Of a DNA stretch of 64,000 nucleotides, positions 54,242 to 63,185 are shown piece by piece. The stretch is from Betaproteobacteria bacterium (lineage in GTDB: Bacteria > Pseudomonadota > Gammaproteobacteria > Burkholderiales > SG8-39). The number at the start of each line of letters is the position of its first letter. Positions within the stretch are counted from its first letter, which is position 1. The DNA is taken from the NCBI GenBank assembly GCA_009693235.1, contig SHXR01000005.1, positions 23,373 to 87,372 on the forward strand. Reading direction: 5' to 3'. The notes beneath the pieces are model-generated. The model was given only the letters and a program-made list of their open reading frames with translations. It searched no databases and was not told the DNA's origin. Both the position numbers and the translations under genes were made by a program.

Positions 54242-55225
54242 TCAATCAATATGCTGCAACCGGCCTGCTGCCAGGAGCTTTCGCCAAAGCTCCATTTGCC
54301 CACGAAAGAATTTCGCGAAATCTTCCGGCGTTCCCGGCGTGGCAATTTCACCGCGATCGACAATGCGTTTCTTCACATCCGAACGATTGAGCGCGAAATT
54401 GACTGCGTCATTCAATTTCGCGACGATGGCAGGCGGGGTACCGCGTGGCACAAAGATGCCAAACCATCCCGCGAAATCGTAATTGACGCCCTGCTCAATG
54501 GCGGTCGGCAAATCGGGCAAACTGGACAGTCGCACCGGCCCGGCGACCGCAAGCCCACGGACCTTGCCCGCCTTGATGTGCGGCGCAATCGTGCTCGCGA
54601 AATCGAAGATCGCCTCGAGTTGCCCGCCAAGCAGCGCCACCTGCGCCGGTGCCGTACCCTTGTATGGGACATGCGTGATTTCGATCCCCGCGACGTCGGC
54701 GAACAACACCCCCGACAAATGCGTGGTCGTGCCGGGCCCTGCCGATCCAAACGTGACCCCGTGGCCCTTGTCCTTTTTCTTCGCCCAAGCGATGAATTCG
54801 CGTAAATCCTTCGCCGGCACCGAAGGATGGACCGCCACGCTCATTGGAATGACATTGATGCCCGCCACCGCGATGAGATCGACCAACGGGTCAAACGGAA
54901 AATTCTTCTGCAGAATCGGATTGCTCGCGAGACTGGTCGCCGTGTTGAGGATCGTGTAGCCGTCCGGCTTACTCGTTTTGGCAACCTGTTCGGCGCCGAT
55001 ATTGCCACCCGCACCGGGCTTCAACTCGATGATGACGTTCTGGCCCAGGCGTTGCGACATCTCGTGCTGAATAACGCGCGCAATTTGGTCGGCCGGTCCG
55101 CCGGCGGCATAGGGAACGATCATCGTGATGGGTCGTACCGGATATTCCTGCGCACTGGCGTGGGTGATCACGCCGCACCAGACCGCGCCGAAGACGAGCA
55201 GCAACGCACGATTGAAGCGATTCAT
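54242..55225 (-). CDS. Bug-family periplasmic substrate-binding protein
   Basis: The ATG at 55225 behind GGGGAG gives 327 residues with signal peptide FNRALLLVFGAVWCGVITHA. Motifs YPVRPITMIVPYAAGGPADQ, ELKPGAGGN, PDGYTILN, FGSAGPGTTTHLSG and HVPYKGTAP. It is the first gene of the operon with ubiX and the amidohydrolase, and diverges from the kinase-HAD fusion at 55365 with 139 bp between starts. Confidence 0.92.
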   Translation of the reverse strand: MNRFNRALLLVFGAVWCGVITHASAQEYPVRPITMIVPYAAGGPADQIARVIQHEMSQRLGQNVIIELKPGAGGNIGAEQVAKTSKPDGYTILNTATSLASNPILQKNFPFDPLVDLIAVAGINVIPMSVAVHPSVPAKDLREFIAWAKKKDKGHGVTFGSAGPGTTTHLSGVLFADVAGIEITHVPYKGTAPAQVALLGGQLEAIFDFASTIAPHIKAGKVRGLAVAGPVRLSSLPDLPTAIEQGVNYDFAGWFGIFVPRGTPPAIVAKLNDAVNFALNRSDVKKRIVDRGEIATPGTPEDFAKFFRGQMELWRKLLAAGRLQHID

Positions 55226-55364
55226 AGAGCTCCCCAGCAAGTCGTTCAGGTTGCGCATCTAGTGTACCGTCAAGCGGCCGATGCCGACCCCTCCCTATGC
55301 TGAATGACGCTATCCTCCCCGCTCGATCCAAGCAGGGGACGAGCATGGCTGCAAAGCGGCGCGC

Positions 55365-56405
55365 ATGATGATCACTGGGCGCATTGTCACCGGCCGCGGC
55401 AAGGCGGCGGGCTTTACCCAACTTGACTGGGTAAGGCGCCAAGCCATCGCGCTTGCCGGCATCGATCCGTATCCTGGCACCGTCAACATTCAAATCACCG
55501 ATGATTCGAGTCTTGCATCCTGGGCGGCGTTGCGCGCCGTTCCATCGTCTGTCTTGACGCCGCCTTCTGCGGCCTTTTGTAGCGCGCGATGTATCCCGGT
55601 TCGCATTGACGGTCTCGCTGCGGCGGCGATTGTCCCCGATGTTCCGGGTTATGCAATGGATACCATCGAAGTGATTGCGTCCGTTCATGTTCGCGAGGCC
55701 TTGGCGCTTGCCGATGGCCATGCCGTCAGCCTCGAACCCTGGACGGCGAAACGAGTGCGGGCGTGCATCTTCGATGTCGACGGCACGATCCTCGATTCGG
55801 TCAATGCGTACTACGAACTAGCCAAGCGCGCCGCACAACCATTCGGCTACGCGGTAACGCTTGACCATGTTCGTCACGCCTTATCGACGGGTACCAATTT
55901 CTGGGCAAACGTGGTGCCGGCCGATGCACCGGAACGCGATGCGCAGATGAAAGGCATGATGCGTGCGGCGCGCGAGATCTGGATACCGGTGTTGCGCGAA
56001 CATGCGCGAACCTTCCCGGGATTGGTCGCGACCCTAGAGGCGCTGCAGAGCCAGGGTATCGCACTTGGCATCATGACCAACGCATCACCCCAGGTGATCG
56101 AACATCTAGAGGAGGCCGGCGTCGCGCATTTCTTCCAGGCGATCGTCACGAATGCCGATGTCAAGAACCGCAAACCCGATCCGGAGGGTATCGTGCGCTG
56201 CCTCGAGATGTTGGGCGTACCAGCGCGCGAAGCCGCCTATGTCGGCGACACGCCGCTCGACATCGACGCAAGCAACGCGGCGGGTGTGCACGCGTTTGGG
56301 GTGCTGACCGGCGCCGCCGATAGCGCGACACTCACGCGTGCAAAAGCGCATCGATTACTGACAAACCTCGATACACTGCCCGCGCAACTGGTGGGGCCTG
56401 CATGA
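55365..56405 (+). CDS. Fusion of a DUF120 (CTP-dependent riboflavin kinase) domain with a HAD phosphatase
   Basis: A 346-residue protein. Residues 1-125 match the archaeal RibK fold: GRIVTGRGKAAGFTQLDWV, then GIDPYPGTVNIQI (the PYxGTxN nucleotide/metal site), ARCIPVRIDG, AAIVPDVPGY and DTIEVIASVHVREALALADG. Residues 133-346 are a HAD-IA hydrolase with motif I FDVDGTILD (Asp137, Asp139), motif II IMTNAS, motif III Lys270 and motif IV VGDTPLDID (Asp295, Asp299). CTP-dependent kinases make FMN; the HAD half could remove phosphate from FMN, a sugar or phosphoglycolate. The ATG overlaps the cbiX start downstream. Two start codons (55365, 55368) are possible; no strong ribosome site is seen. Confidence 0.82.
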   Translation: MMITGRIVTGRGKAAGFTQLDWVRRQAIALAGIDPYPGTVNIQITDDSSLASWAALRAVPSSVLTPPSAAFCSARCIPVRIDGLAAAAIVPDVPGYAMDTIEVIASVHVREALALADGHAVSLEPWTAKRVRACIFDVDGTILDSVNAYYELAKRAAQPFGYAVTLDHVRHALSTGTNFWANVVPADAPERDAQMKGMMRAAREIWIPVLREHARTFPGLVATLEALQSQGIALGIMTNASPQVIEHLEEAGVAHFFQAIVTNADVKNRKPDPEGIVRCLEMLGVPAREAAYVGDTPLDIDASNAAGVHAFGVLTGAADSATLTRAKAHRLLTNLDTLPAQLVGPA

Positions 56406-56767
56406 AAAAGGGACTGATTCTCCTCGCGTATGGTTCGCGAGACCCGCAGTGATCGGCACCGATGCGAGCCATCGCCGATCGGATCCGTGCGCAAGAGCCC
56501 GCCCTCACCGTCGGGCTCGCCTATCTAGAACTCACCGCGCCGACGTTTCCTGAGGCGGTTGCCACGATGATTGCATCCGGCGTCGACGCGATCGACATCG
56601 CCCCACTGTTTCTCGGCCAGGGCGGCCACCTGAAGCGAGACGTCACGGCATTGCTGGACGCCGCTCGGATCGCCCATCCGGATGTGCGGATCGACGCTTT
56701 GCCCGCGCCGGGAGAATCACCAAAGGCGCTGGATGCGATAGCGGCGTGGTTGATTCAACGACAGTGA
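56402..56767 (+). pseudogene. cbiX: Short CbiX-type sirohydrochlorin chelatase with an in-frame TGA
   Basis: The ATG at 56402 overlaps the upstream stop. The frame reads MKKGLILLAYGSRDPQ, TGA at 56450-56452, then SAPMRAIADRIRAQEP and APLFLGQGGHLKRDVTALLD to TGA at 56765. TGA stands where relatives usually have Trp. The first catalytic His of the AHGSRDP motif is Tyr here, the second site GGH is kept. The enzyme would insert iron into sirohydrochlorin to give sirohaem. Nonsense codon and lost His together indicate decay. Confidence 0.85.
56471..56496. repeat. 26-bp exact repeat shared with 58581-58606
   Basis: The sequence that begins ATCGCCGATCGGATCCGTGC and ends GCAAGA occurs inside cbiX and again, exactly, at 58581-58606 between the EAL/HDOD and cysI pseudogenes. 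Bases on both sides differ. It may be a trace of a duplication or of recombination in this decayed region. Confidence 0.7.
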
Positions 56768-57112
56768 AAGGATGAAAAGAACAACGTCCATCGCCCGCGC
56801 CCGAATCAGGCGAGCCGCTTCACCTCATTCCCAGCCGTTGGGATCCGACCATCGATCGCTACGATTGGATGATCCGCATGCGCGATGAGCGAGTCGAAGC
56901 CATGTGGCCGGTGAGCGCACCGGGGCACTCACCTGATGGTGACTGATGGCACGACGCTGGGGCAATTCCTTACGGAAGATTGGTATCTTGGCCGAAAATT
57001 AAAGTATCGCCTGCGACTGGGTTCACCTGAGATCTTTCGTGGCAGTCTTAAGCGGACGGTTGTTCCCTTGCCATGAAGGGTCATCAACAATTCGATCTTT
57101 CTTTGGCCGCCC
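56768..57112. other. Region without an intact gene; possible coding remnant
   Basis: In these 345 bp, bases about 56810-56945 can be read as HLIPSRWDPTIDRYDWMIRM then RDERVEAMWP before a stop. It has coding-like composition but no start, and I do not recognise it. No hairpin or RNA gene is evident. Confidence 0.3.
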
Positions 57113-58525
57113 ATGTTCCGCTTTCTTGCTTCCATTTTTCAACGACTGGCGCCGCTCCGGAACCCCAAGCCCGTTGCCAAGGTGAAAGACAGTCCGGATG
57201 CCTTTGCGCAGCTGAACGAAGTCGCGCCACTCATCGCGGTTCGTGATGCGGCGAGCCACGCGCCCGCGACAACGGCAAAGGTATTACCGTTTGTTTGTCG
57301 CGAAGCGATATTGAATCGCGCTGAGCGGATCTGTGGCTACGAGTTCTTGCTCGATCGCCCGATGCAGGCGCGCTTCAAAGATCGCGGCGTCGGCATTCGC
57401 AAAACGTATGACCATCTGCTGATGCGGGAGCTGACTCGAGTTGGCCATGGCAGTCTTCTTCAGGATCGGCTTACCATGTTTGAGATTGGCGCAGCTTCCA
57501 TGGTTGGCGGCATCCCGAATAAACTGCCGCGAGCCAATTCCGTAATCTTTCTCAATGCACCGAACGATCCTATCCAGGATCAAACGATGATGGGCAAGCG
57601 CATCGACGCGTTGAACGGTGCTGGATTTCAAGTGGGATGGAGCTGGCAAAAAGCGGCTGAACTGTCGATGGACGCGCTAACACGCTGCCGGTTCGTGCGC
57701 GTTGACACAACCGCGTTTGACGGCATTGAGCTGAAAGAGTTAGCCCGCAGACTCGCCCGATTGAATCGGGCAAACGGCGAGCCGCGGATACAACTCATCA
57801 CGCGCAATGTGCAGACCGTCGATGACTTTCAGATGTGTTTCCGCGCCGGATTCGATTTCTTTCAGGGCCCATTCATTAGCAGTTTCAAGAGCTGGAAGGG
57901 TCCAAAGAGCGACGTCGATCGACTGCGTGTGTTCGGGCTCCTCAGGCGTCTGCGAAGCGGCGCCGATTAAGGGGCGCTCGCCCGCGATCTGCGCACCGGG
58001 CCGGTCCTCACCTATCGGCTATTGCGGTACATCAATTCCGCCGAGCTTGGATTGCAGCGACACATCGGGGGAATCGACGAGGCCCTTTTCGTGATCGGTG
58101 TCGACAAGCTATACCGGTGGTTGTCACTCCTCCTCTTCAACATCAAGGATCGTGGTTTCGCCGAGCGGGCGATGATCGAACGGGTCTTGATGCGCGTCCG
58201 CACCATGGAATTGCTCAGCAAAGGCCCGCTCAATCTCGATCTCTAATTTCTCACTGGCGTGCTCTCGATGCTCGATCAGTTCGTCGGGCGTCCCATCAGG
58301 GAAATCCTGCCGGAGATCAATGTACAGGAAGGCGTGAAGGAGGCGCTCCTGACGCAGTCGGGACCCTACGGGCCGCTGTTTGATTTGGCCAAGGTGTGCG
58401 AGCAAGGCGACCCGGTGCAGATCTTAGCCGCGGCGGAACGTTGCGGCGTCGATCAATCGATCCTCAATACCAAGCTCATGGCCGCGCTCAACTGGGCTAA
58501 CGAAACAGCCGCGATCACCGAATGA
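57113..58525 (+). pseudogene. EAL/HDOD signalling protein interrupted by two TAA codons
   Basis: One frame of 471 codons runs from ATG 57113 to TGA 58523-58525. The N-terminal 250 codons form a degenerate EAL domain (VCREAILNRAERICGYEFLL, VRVDTTAFDG, FRAGFDFFQGPF) without the catalytic residues of cyclic-di-GMP phosphodiesterases. The C-terminal half is an HDOD domain (LARDLRTGPVLTYRLLRYIN, LYRWLSLLLF). TAA at 57968-57970 separates the domains and TAA at 58241-58243 lies before FLTGVLSMLDQFVG. Such YuxH-type proteins act in signalling without direct nucleotide cleavage. A separate EAL piece might still be made. Confidence 0.82.
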
Positions 58526-58718
58526 TGCAGGCTGCGGCGCAGATCGCGCCGCTTGCCGCGAAGAGAGCGTGGCAGCCACGATCGCCGATCGGATCCGTGC
58601 GCAAGACTCACGGCCGAAGGCCCATATGCCATGCCGTTCTTTGCTCATCGCGATTTCTTCGTTCCTTTAGCAGCGCCCGCCCCATAGCATCGCCCGGTCT
58701 TCTCGCCTTGGACGACGG

Positions 58719-60401
58719 ATGTATCGCTACGACCATATCGACCAAACGATCGTGACCGAGCGGGTCGCGCAGTTTCGCGATCAAACCCGCCGGTACCTCG
58801 CGGGCGCGCTGACCGACGACTAATTTCTGCCGTTGCGTCTGCAGAATGGCCTTTACATTCAACGTTATGCGCCGATGTTGCGGATCGCCATCCCGTACGG
58901 TTTGCTGGCCGCTCGGCAGTTTCGCAAGCTCGCCGCAATCGCCCGACAATTTGACCGCGGTTACGGCCACTTCAGCACGCGCCAGAATCTGCAGCTCAAC
59001 TGGCCGCGCCTGGAAGACGTGCCGGACATGCTGGAGGCTCTTGCCTCGGTGGAGATGCATGCGATCCAGACCAGCGGCAATTGCGTACGGAATGTGACGA
59101 CTGATCACTTTGCAAGCGTCGCGCCCGATGAAATCGTCGATTCGTTTGTCTGGTGCGAACTGGTCCGTCAATGGTCGACCTTCCATCCGGAATTTTCGTT
59201 TTTACCACGCAAATTCAAGATCGCCGTCAATGGCGCCCTGAACGACCGGACCGCTGCCCTTGTCCACGACATCGGCCTCAACGCGATCCGTGCAGACGAT
59301 GGCGCGATCGGCTTCCAGGTGATTGTCGGTGGTGGTTTAGGCAGAACACCTGTCATTGGACATGTGATCCGAGAATTCCTACCCTGGCAGCATCTGCTCA
59401 CTTATCTCGATGCGATTCTGCGCGTCTACAACCGGTACGGACGCCGAGACAACAAATACAAAGCACGCATCAAGATCCTCGTGCGTGAGAAGACCCCGGA
59501 AGTCTTCACGCGCGAAATAGAAGAAGAATGGGCCCATCTGAAAGATGGACCGGCCACGCTCATCGAAGCGGAAATTCAACGCATTGAAGCGCGCTTTAAC
59601 CGCCCATCGTATGAAACGCTGCCGGTGCATCATGCAGCACTTGCAGAACTGCTCGCGACCGACCGCGCCTTCGCCGCCTGGTATCGCCGCAATGTCCACC
59701 CGCACAAGATGCCCGGTTATGCGGCAGTTTCGCTTTCTCTCAAGAAAACCGGCGTACCGCCAGGTGATGTGACGTCCGATCAAATGGAAGCCATTGCCGA
59801 TCTCGCGGACCGGTACAGCTTCGGCGAACTGCGGGTGAGTCATGAACAGAATCTGATCCTTGCCGATGTGCAGCAAAGCGATCTGCACGCCGTTTGGCGG
59901 CGTGCCCGCGAACTGGGTCTTGCCACGCCCAACATCGGCTTGCTCACCAATATCATCGCCTGCCCGGGCGGCGATTTCTGTTCGCTTGCCAATGCGAAAT
60001 CATTGCCCATTGCAGCGGCGATTCAGGAGCGTTTCGACGATCTCTATTTTCTGCATGACATCGGCGAGTTGGATCTCAACATTTCAGGCTGCATCAATTC
60101 ATGCGGCCATCATCATGTCGGCCACATTGGCATCCTGGGCGTCGACAAGGCCAATGAGGAGTGGTACCAGGTCTCGATCGGTGGATCGCAGGGCGTGAAT
60201 GCATCGCTTGGCAAAGTCATCGGTCCGTCGTTTGCACAAGATGAAATACCGGATGTCGTCGGCCGTCTGCTCGATTGCTACGTCGCCCGGCGCGAAAGCG
60301 ATGATGAACGATTCATCGATGTCGTGCGGCGCATCGGTATCGAACCCTTTAAGGAAACCGTCTATGCCAACACTCATCAATCAGCGACAACTTCTCACTG
60401 A
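58719..60401 (+). pseudogene. cysI: Sulfite/nitrite reductase haemoprotein subunit with TAA at codon 35
   Basis: The frame from ATG 58719 (MYRYDHIDQTIVTERVAQFR) meets TAA at 58821-58823 inside TDD-stop-FLPLRLQNGLYIQRYAP, where a Glu is usual, and is then open to 60401. All four cluster ligands are present: ACPGGDFCSLANAKS and ISGCINSCGHHHVGHIG, which hold the 4Fe-4S/sirohaem centre. The enzyme reduces sulfite to sulfide. A restart downstream, for example at TTG 58833, would lose only 38 residues but there is no clear ribosome site. It overlaps DUF934 by 38 bp. Confidence 0.85.
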
Positions 60402-60864
60402 TCAATGGGTTCACGTCGATGATGCGGCAGAATTGCCCGCGCTCGTGCCGGTCCTGGTGTCGCTCGCCCGCTGGCAACATGACCGGCTGCTGCTCGCGGC
60501 ACGGCAGGCGCCGCTTGGGGTCCTCCTCAGCACGCATCACACGGCCTCCGACATTGCCGAACATCTGCACAGTTTTGGGCTGGTGACGATTCATTTCCCC
60601 AAGTTCACCGATGGTCGCGATTACTCGATCGCTCGCACACTGCGCGAGCGATTCGGCTATCGGGGCGAGCTCCGGGCCGCGGGCAATGTGCTGCGCGACC
60701 AGCTATTTAACATGGCACGTGTTGGATTCAATGCCTTTCTGCTTCGTGACGGTCAGGATGTTGATGCAGCATTGGCTGCATTTCGCGATTTCAGCAAGGC
60801 CTATCAAGTGTCCGTCGAGCGGCCGATCCCGCTGTTTCGCAGGCGTGCGGCGGTGAGCGCATGA
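60364..60864 (+). CDS. DUF934 family protein linked to sulfite reductase
   Basis: A 166-residue protein starting at ATG 60364 within the end of cysI. It has FPKFTDGRDYSIARTLRERF and GYRGELRAAGNVLRDQLFNM, which are the conserved blocks of DUF934, and ends with an Ala/Arg-rich tail. The family is regularly encoded between cysI and cysH in betaproteobacteria and is thought to assist sulfite reduction, but no reaction is proven. Here cysH is missing and the next gene is the cobA-like pseudogene. This is the only intact member of the sulfate reduction set in the window. Confidence 0.88.
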   Translation: MPTLINQRQLLTDQWVHVDDAAELPALVPVLVSLARWQHDRLLLAARQAPLGVLLSTHHTASDIAEHLHSFGLVTIHFPKFTDGRDYSIARTLRERFGYRGELRAAGNVLRDQLFNMARVGFNAFLLRDGQDVDAALAAFRDFSKAYQVSVERPIPLFRRRAAVSA

Positions 60865-61619
60865 GTGGCACCGTCTATCTCGTCGGCGCCGGACCGGGCG
60901 CACCGGATTTGCTGACGGTGCGGGCGGTGCGCCTCCTCGAACGCGCGGACATCGTGTTGCATGACGCGCTCGTACATCCTGACGTGCTCGCGCTCGCTCC
61001 CCGCGCGGAATGCATTGCCGTTGGGAAGCGATGTGGCAAGCATTCCGCCGCACAGCGCTTCATCAATAAGCGCCTCATCGACGCAGCTTGACGCCATGCC
61101 GTGGTCGTCCGACTCAAAGGGGGCTACCCCATGCTGTTTGGTCGCGCGCAAGAAGAAATAGATGTGCTGCGCGAAGCAGGCATCGTAGTGGAAATCGTCC
61201 TAGGCGTGACCTCCGCCTTGGCCGTCAGTGCCCTGCTGGAAGCATCACTCACGCAACGCGGCATCAGCCGCAGCGTGGTGTTCGTGACGCCACGCGTCGG
61301 TGAAAACGAGCGGACCAGAAATTGGGTCAATGCGGCAGTTGCCGCTGATACCGCAGTGATCTACATGGGCCGCGGCGAGGCGGCAGCGATCACGAGCGCC
61401 TTGATTGCATATGGCCGCGCACCGCACACGCCGGTCGCGATTGTGGAAAGCGCATCGCTCCCCGACTGCGCGCGCTACATTGGCCAACTCGCCAATCTAC
61501 CGGCTCTGGCGGCGCAGACCGGTGATGGGCCGACCATGATTATTCTTGGCGATGTCGTGCGCGCGGCGGCAAGCTTCGCCGTGGAAGAAGCGCCGGCACG
61601 ATTGCAACGCGTGGGCTAG
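60861..61619 (+). pseudogene. cobA: Uroporphyrinogen-III C-methyltransferase with an in-frame TGA
   Basis: The ATG overlaps the DUF934 stop (ATGA). The frame of 252 codons has MSGTVYLVGAGPGAPDLLTV, then TGA at 61089-61091 in LIDAA-stop-RHAVVVRLKGG, where an Arg codon (CGA) would fit. Two invariant positions are also changed: RLKGGYP instead of RLKGGDP and LGVTSALAV instead of PGVT.ALA. The enzyme makes precorrin-2 for sirohaem, the cofactor of CysI. A late part (RGISRSVVFVTPR, VIYMGRGEA, PVAIVESAS) is conserved. Non-functional. Confidence 0.87.
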
Positions 61620-61688
61620 AGTATCAGCGGCAGAGCAGCAAGCGACCTCGTGATCCTCTACCATTCGCGAAGACCCCGACCTGCTTTT

Positions 61689-61715
61689 CCTCCGCGCCCT
61701 CCGCGTCCTCCGCGG
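61689..61715. repeat. Three tandem copies of a CCTCCGCGN nonamer
   Basis: CCTCCGCGC, CCTCCGCGT and CCTCCGCGG follow each other directly and lead into GTGAATTTTTGAGG, 34 bp before the cysteine synthase start. This kind of sequence is a known dispersed intergenic motif in many bacteria; read on the other strand it gives a false protein tail KFTAEDAEGAEEK. Confidence 0.6.
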
Positions 61716-61749
61716 TGAATTTTTGAGGCATTAGGCTGTAGGAGAAAAC

Positions 61750-62787
61750 ATGACCATCCGCAAAGGCTTCCTCGACACCGTCGGCAACACGCCGCTTATC
61801 CGGCTTAGTCGATTGTCCGACCAGACCGGCTGCGAGATTCTCGGTAAAGCCGAGTTTCTGAATCCGGGCGGATCGGTGAAGGATCGTGCCGCGCTGGCGA
61901 TCGTCCTCGATGCAGAAAAACGTGGGGTCCTGCGCCCGGGTGGCGTCATCGTCGAAGGGACTGCCGGCAATACCGGCATTGGCCTCGCACTGGTTGCGAA
62001 TGCGCGCGGTTATCGCACGGTGATCGTCATTCCCGATACGCAGTCGCAGGAAAAGAAAGACACGTTGCGTCTCTCGGGTGCGACACTCTATGAAGTGCCG
62101 GCGGTGCCGTATAGCAATCCCAACAACTACGTGCATGTCGCCGAGCGGCTGGCTCAAGCGCTCGCCAAGACCGAGCCGAATGGCGCCATCTGGGCCCAGC
62201 AATTCGATAACGTGGCCAATCGGCAAGGCCATGTCGATACAACTGGCCCGGAAATCTGGGATCAGACCGGCGGCAAAGTCGATGTCTTCATCTGCGCAGC
62301 AGGCACCGGCGGGACCCTCGCCGGGGTAGCTGAAGCGCTGCGAAAAAGAAAATCAACCGTGCAAATCGGCCTGGCCGACCCACCCGGTGCGGCGCTCTAT
62401 CATTACTACAAGCACGGCAGTCTGAAGGCAGAAGGCTCTTCAATCACGGAGGGCATCGGCCAGGGTCGCATTACGAAGAACCTGGAAGGACTGAAGGTCG
62501 ATTTGCCGTTGCAGATTCCCGATACCGAAACAGTGCAGATCGTGTTTGATCTTCTGCGATACGAGGGCCTTTGCCTTGGCAGCTCAAGCGGCATCAATGT
62601 CGCGGGCGCAGCGCGGGTCGCGCGCGAACTTGGGCGTGGGCATACGATTGTCACCATACTTTGCGATTCGGGACAGCGCTATCAATCGCGACTTTTTAAT
62701 TCGGCGTTCCTGCGCTCGAAGAATCTGCCGGTGCCCACATGGATCGAGCAGACGGTGCCGACGATGCCGGGTGGGGTGATGAAGTAG
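61750..62787 (+). CDS. PLP-dependent cysteine synthase (CysK/CysM family)
   Basis: A 345-residue fold type II PLP enzyme. The Schiff-base Lys lies in NPGGSVKDRAA near residue 46; the substrate loop is EGTAGNTGIGLAL; the phosphate loop is AAGTGGTLAG. It forms cysteine from O-acetylserine and sulfide or another thiol donor. It is intact, unlike all sulfate reduction genes nearby, so the cell may use sulfide or thiosulfate taken up from outside (inference). AGGAG precedes the ATG. Length is slightly above that of classical CysK. Confidence 0.9.
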   Translation: MTIRKGFLDTVGNTPLIRLSRLSDQTGCEILGKAEFLNPGGSVKDRAALAIVLDAEKRGVLRPGGVIVEGTAGNTGIGLALVANARGYRTVIVIPDTQSQEKKDTLRLSGATLYEVPAVPYSNPNNYVHVAERLAQALAKTEPNGAIWAQQFDNVANRQGHVDTTGPEIWDQTGGKVDVFICAAGTGGTLAGVAEALRKRKSTVQIGLADPPGAALYHYYKHGSLKAEGSSITEGIGQGRITKNLEGLKVDLPLQIPDTETVQIVFDLLRYEGLCLGSSSGINVAGAARVARELGRGHTIVTILCDSGQRYQSRLFNSAFLRSKNLPVPTWIEQTVPTMPGGVMK

Positions 62788-63185
62788 GCGGGGAACGTCC
62801 GCTGATGGTCGGCAACGAGCGTTACAGACGCGGAGAGAAAAATTGAACAATGGTGCGTCTGCCGGCCGCTCTAAGGCACGCCGTTCGCTCATTTCGCGGA
62901 CAGTCTGCGCAAGACGCTAGAGTTCGGCGTTCCCGACCAGTTGCCTGTCAACAGGTACGGCGCGCCCTTATCGCAGCACTGATTCACCCAATCAACCTTT
63001 TGATCACAGCGCGCGTAGAATGCGTTTGCCTGTTGCGTTTCGGGCGACGGCCGGCCGCATATCGCGCGAGGCGATGACGTAATGCTCGAATTCACCGCCA
63101 CAACGGGGTCTGCCCGCATGGCTCGCCAATAAAATTGGCAAACCCTCACCCTGTCACGCTCATCGGCCCAGGAGGTCGTTCCGCC
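62788..63185. other. Intergenic region with a doubtful minus-strand small frame
   Basis: A minus-strand frame from 63191 to 62889 codes 100 residues with a Cys-rich stretch (FYARCDQKVDWVNQCCDKG) and TGNWSGTPNSSVLRRLSAK at its end. I do not recognise it and it has no clear ribosome site; it may be a small gene, a remnant or chance. Nothing else is evident in these 398 bp. Confidence 0.3.

Noticed and set aside
61624..62232. A 202-codon minus-strand frame with an end KFTAEDAEGAEEK.
   Set aside because: It is antisense to the cysteine synthase, and the tail is the known false translation of the CCTCCGCG-type intergenic motif.
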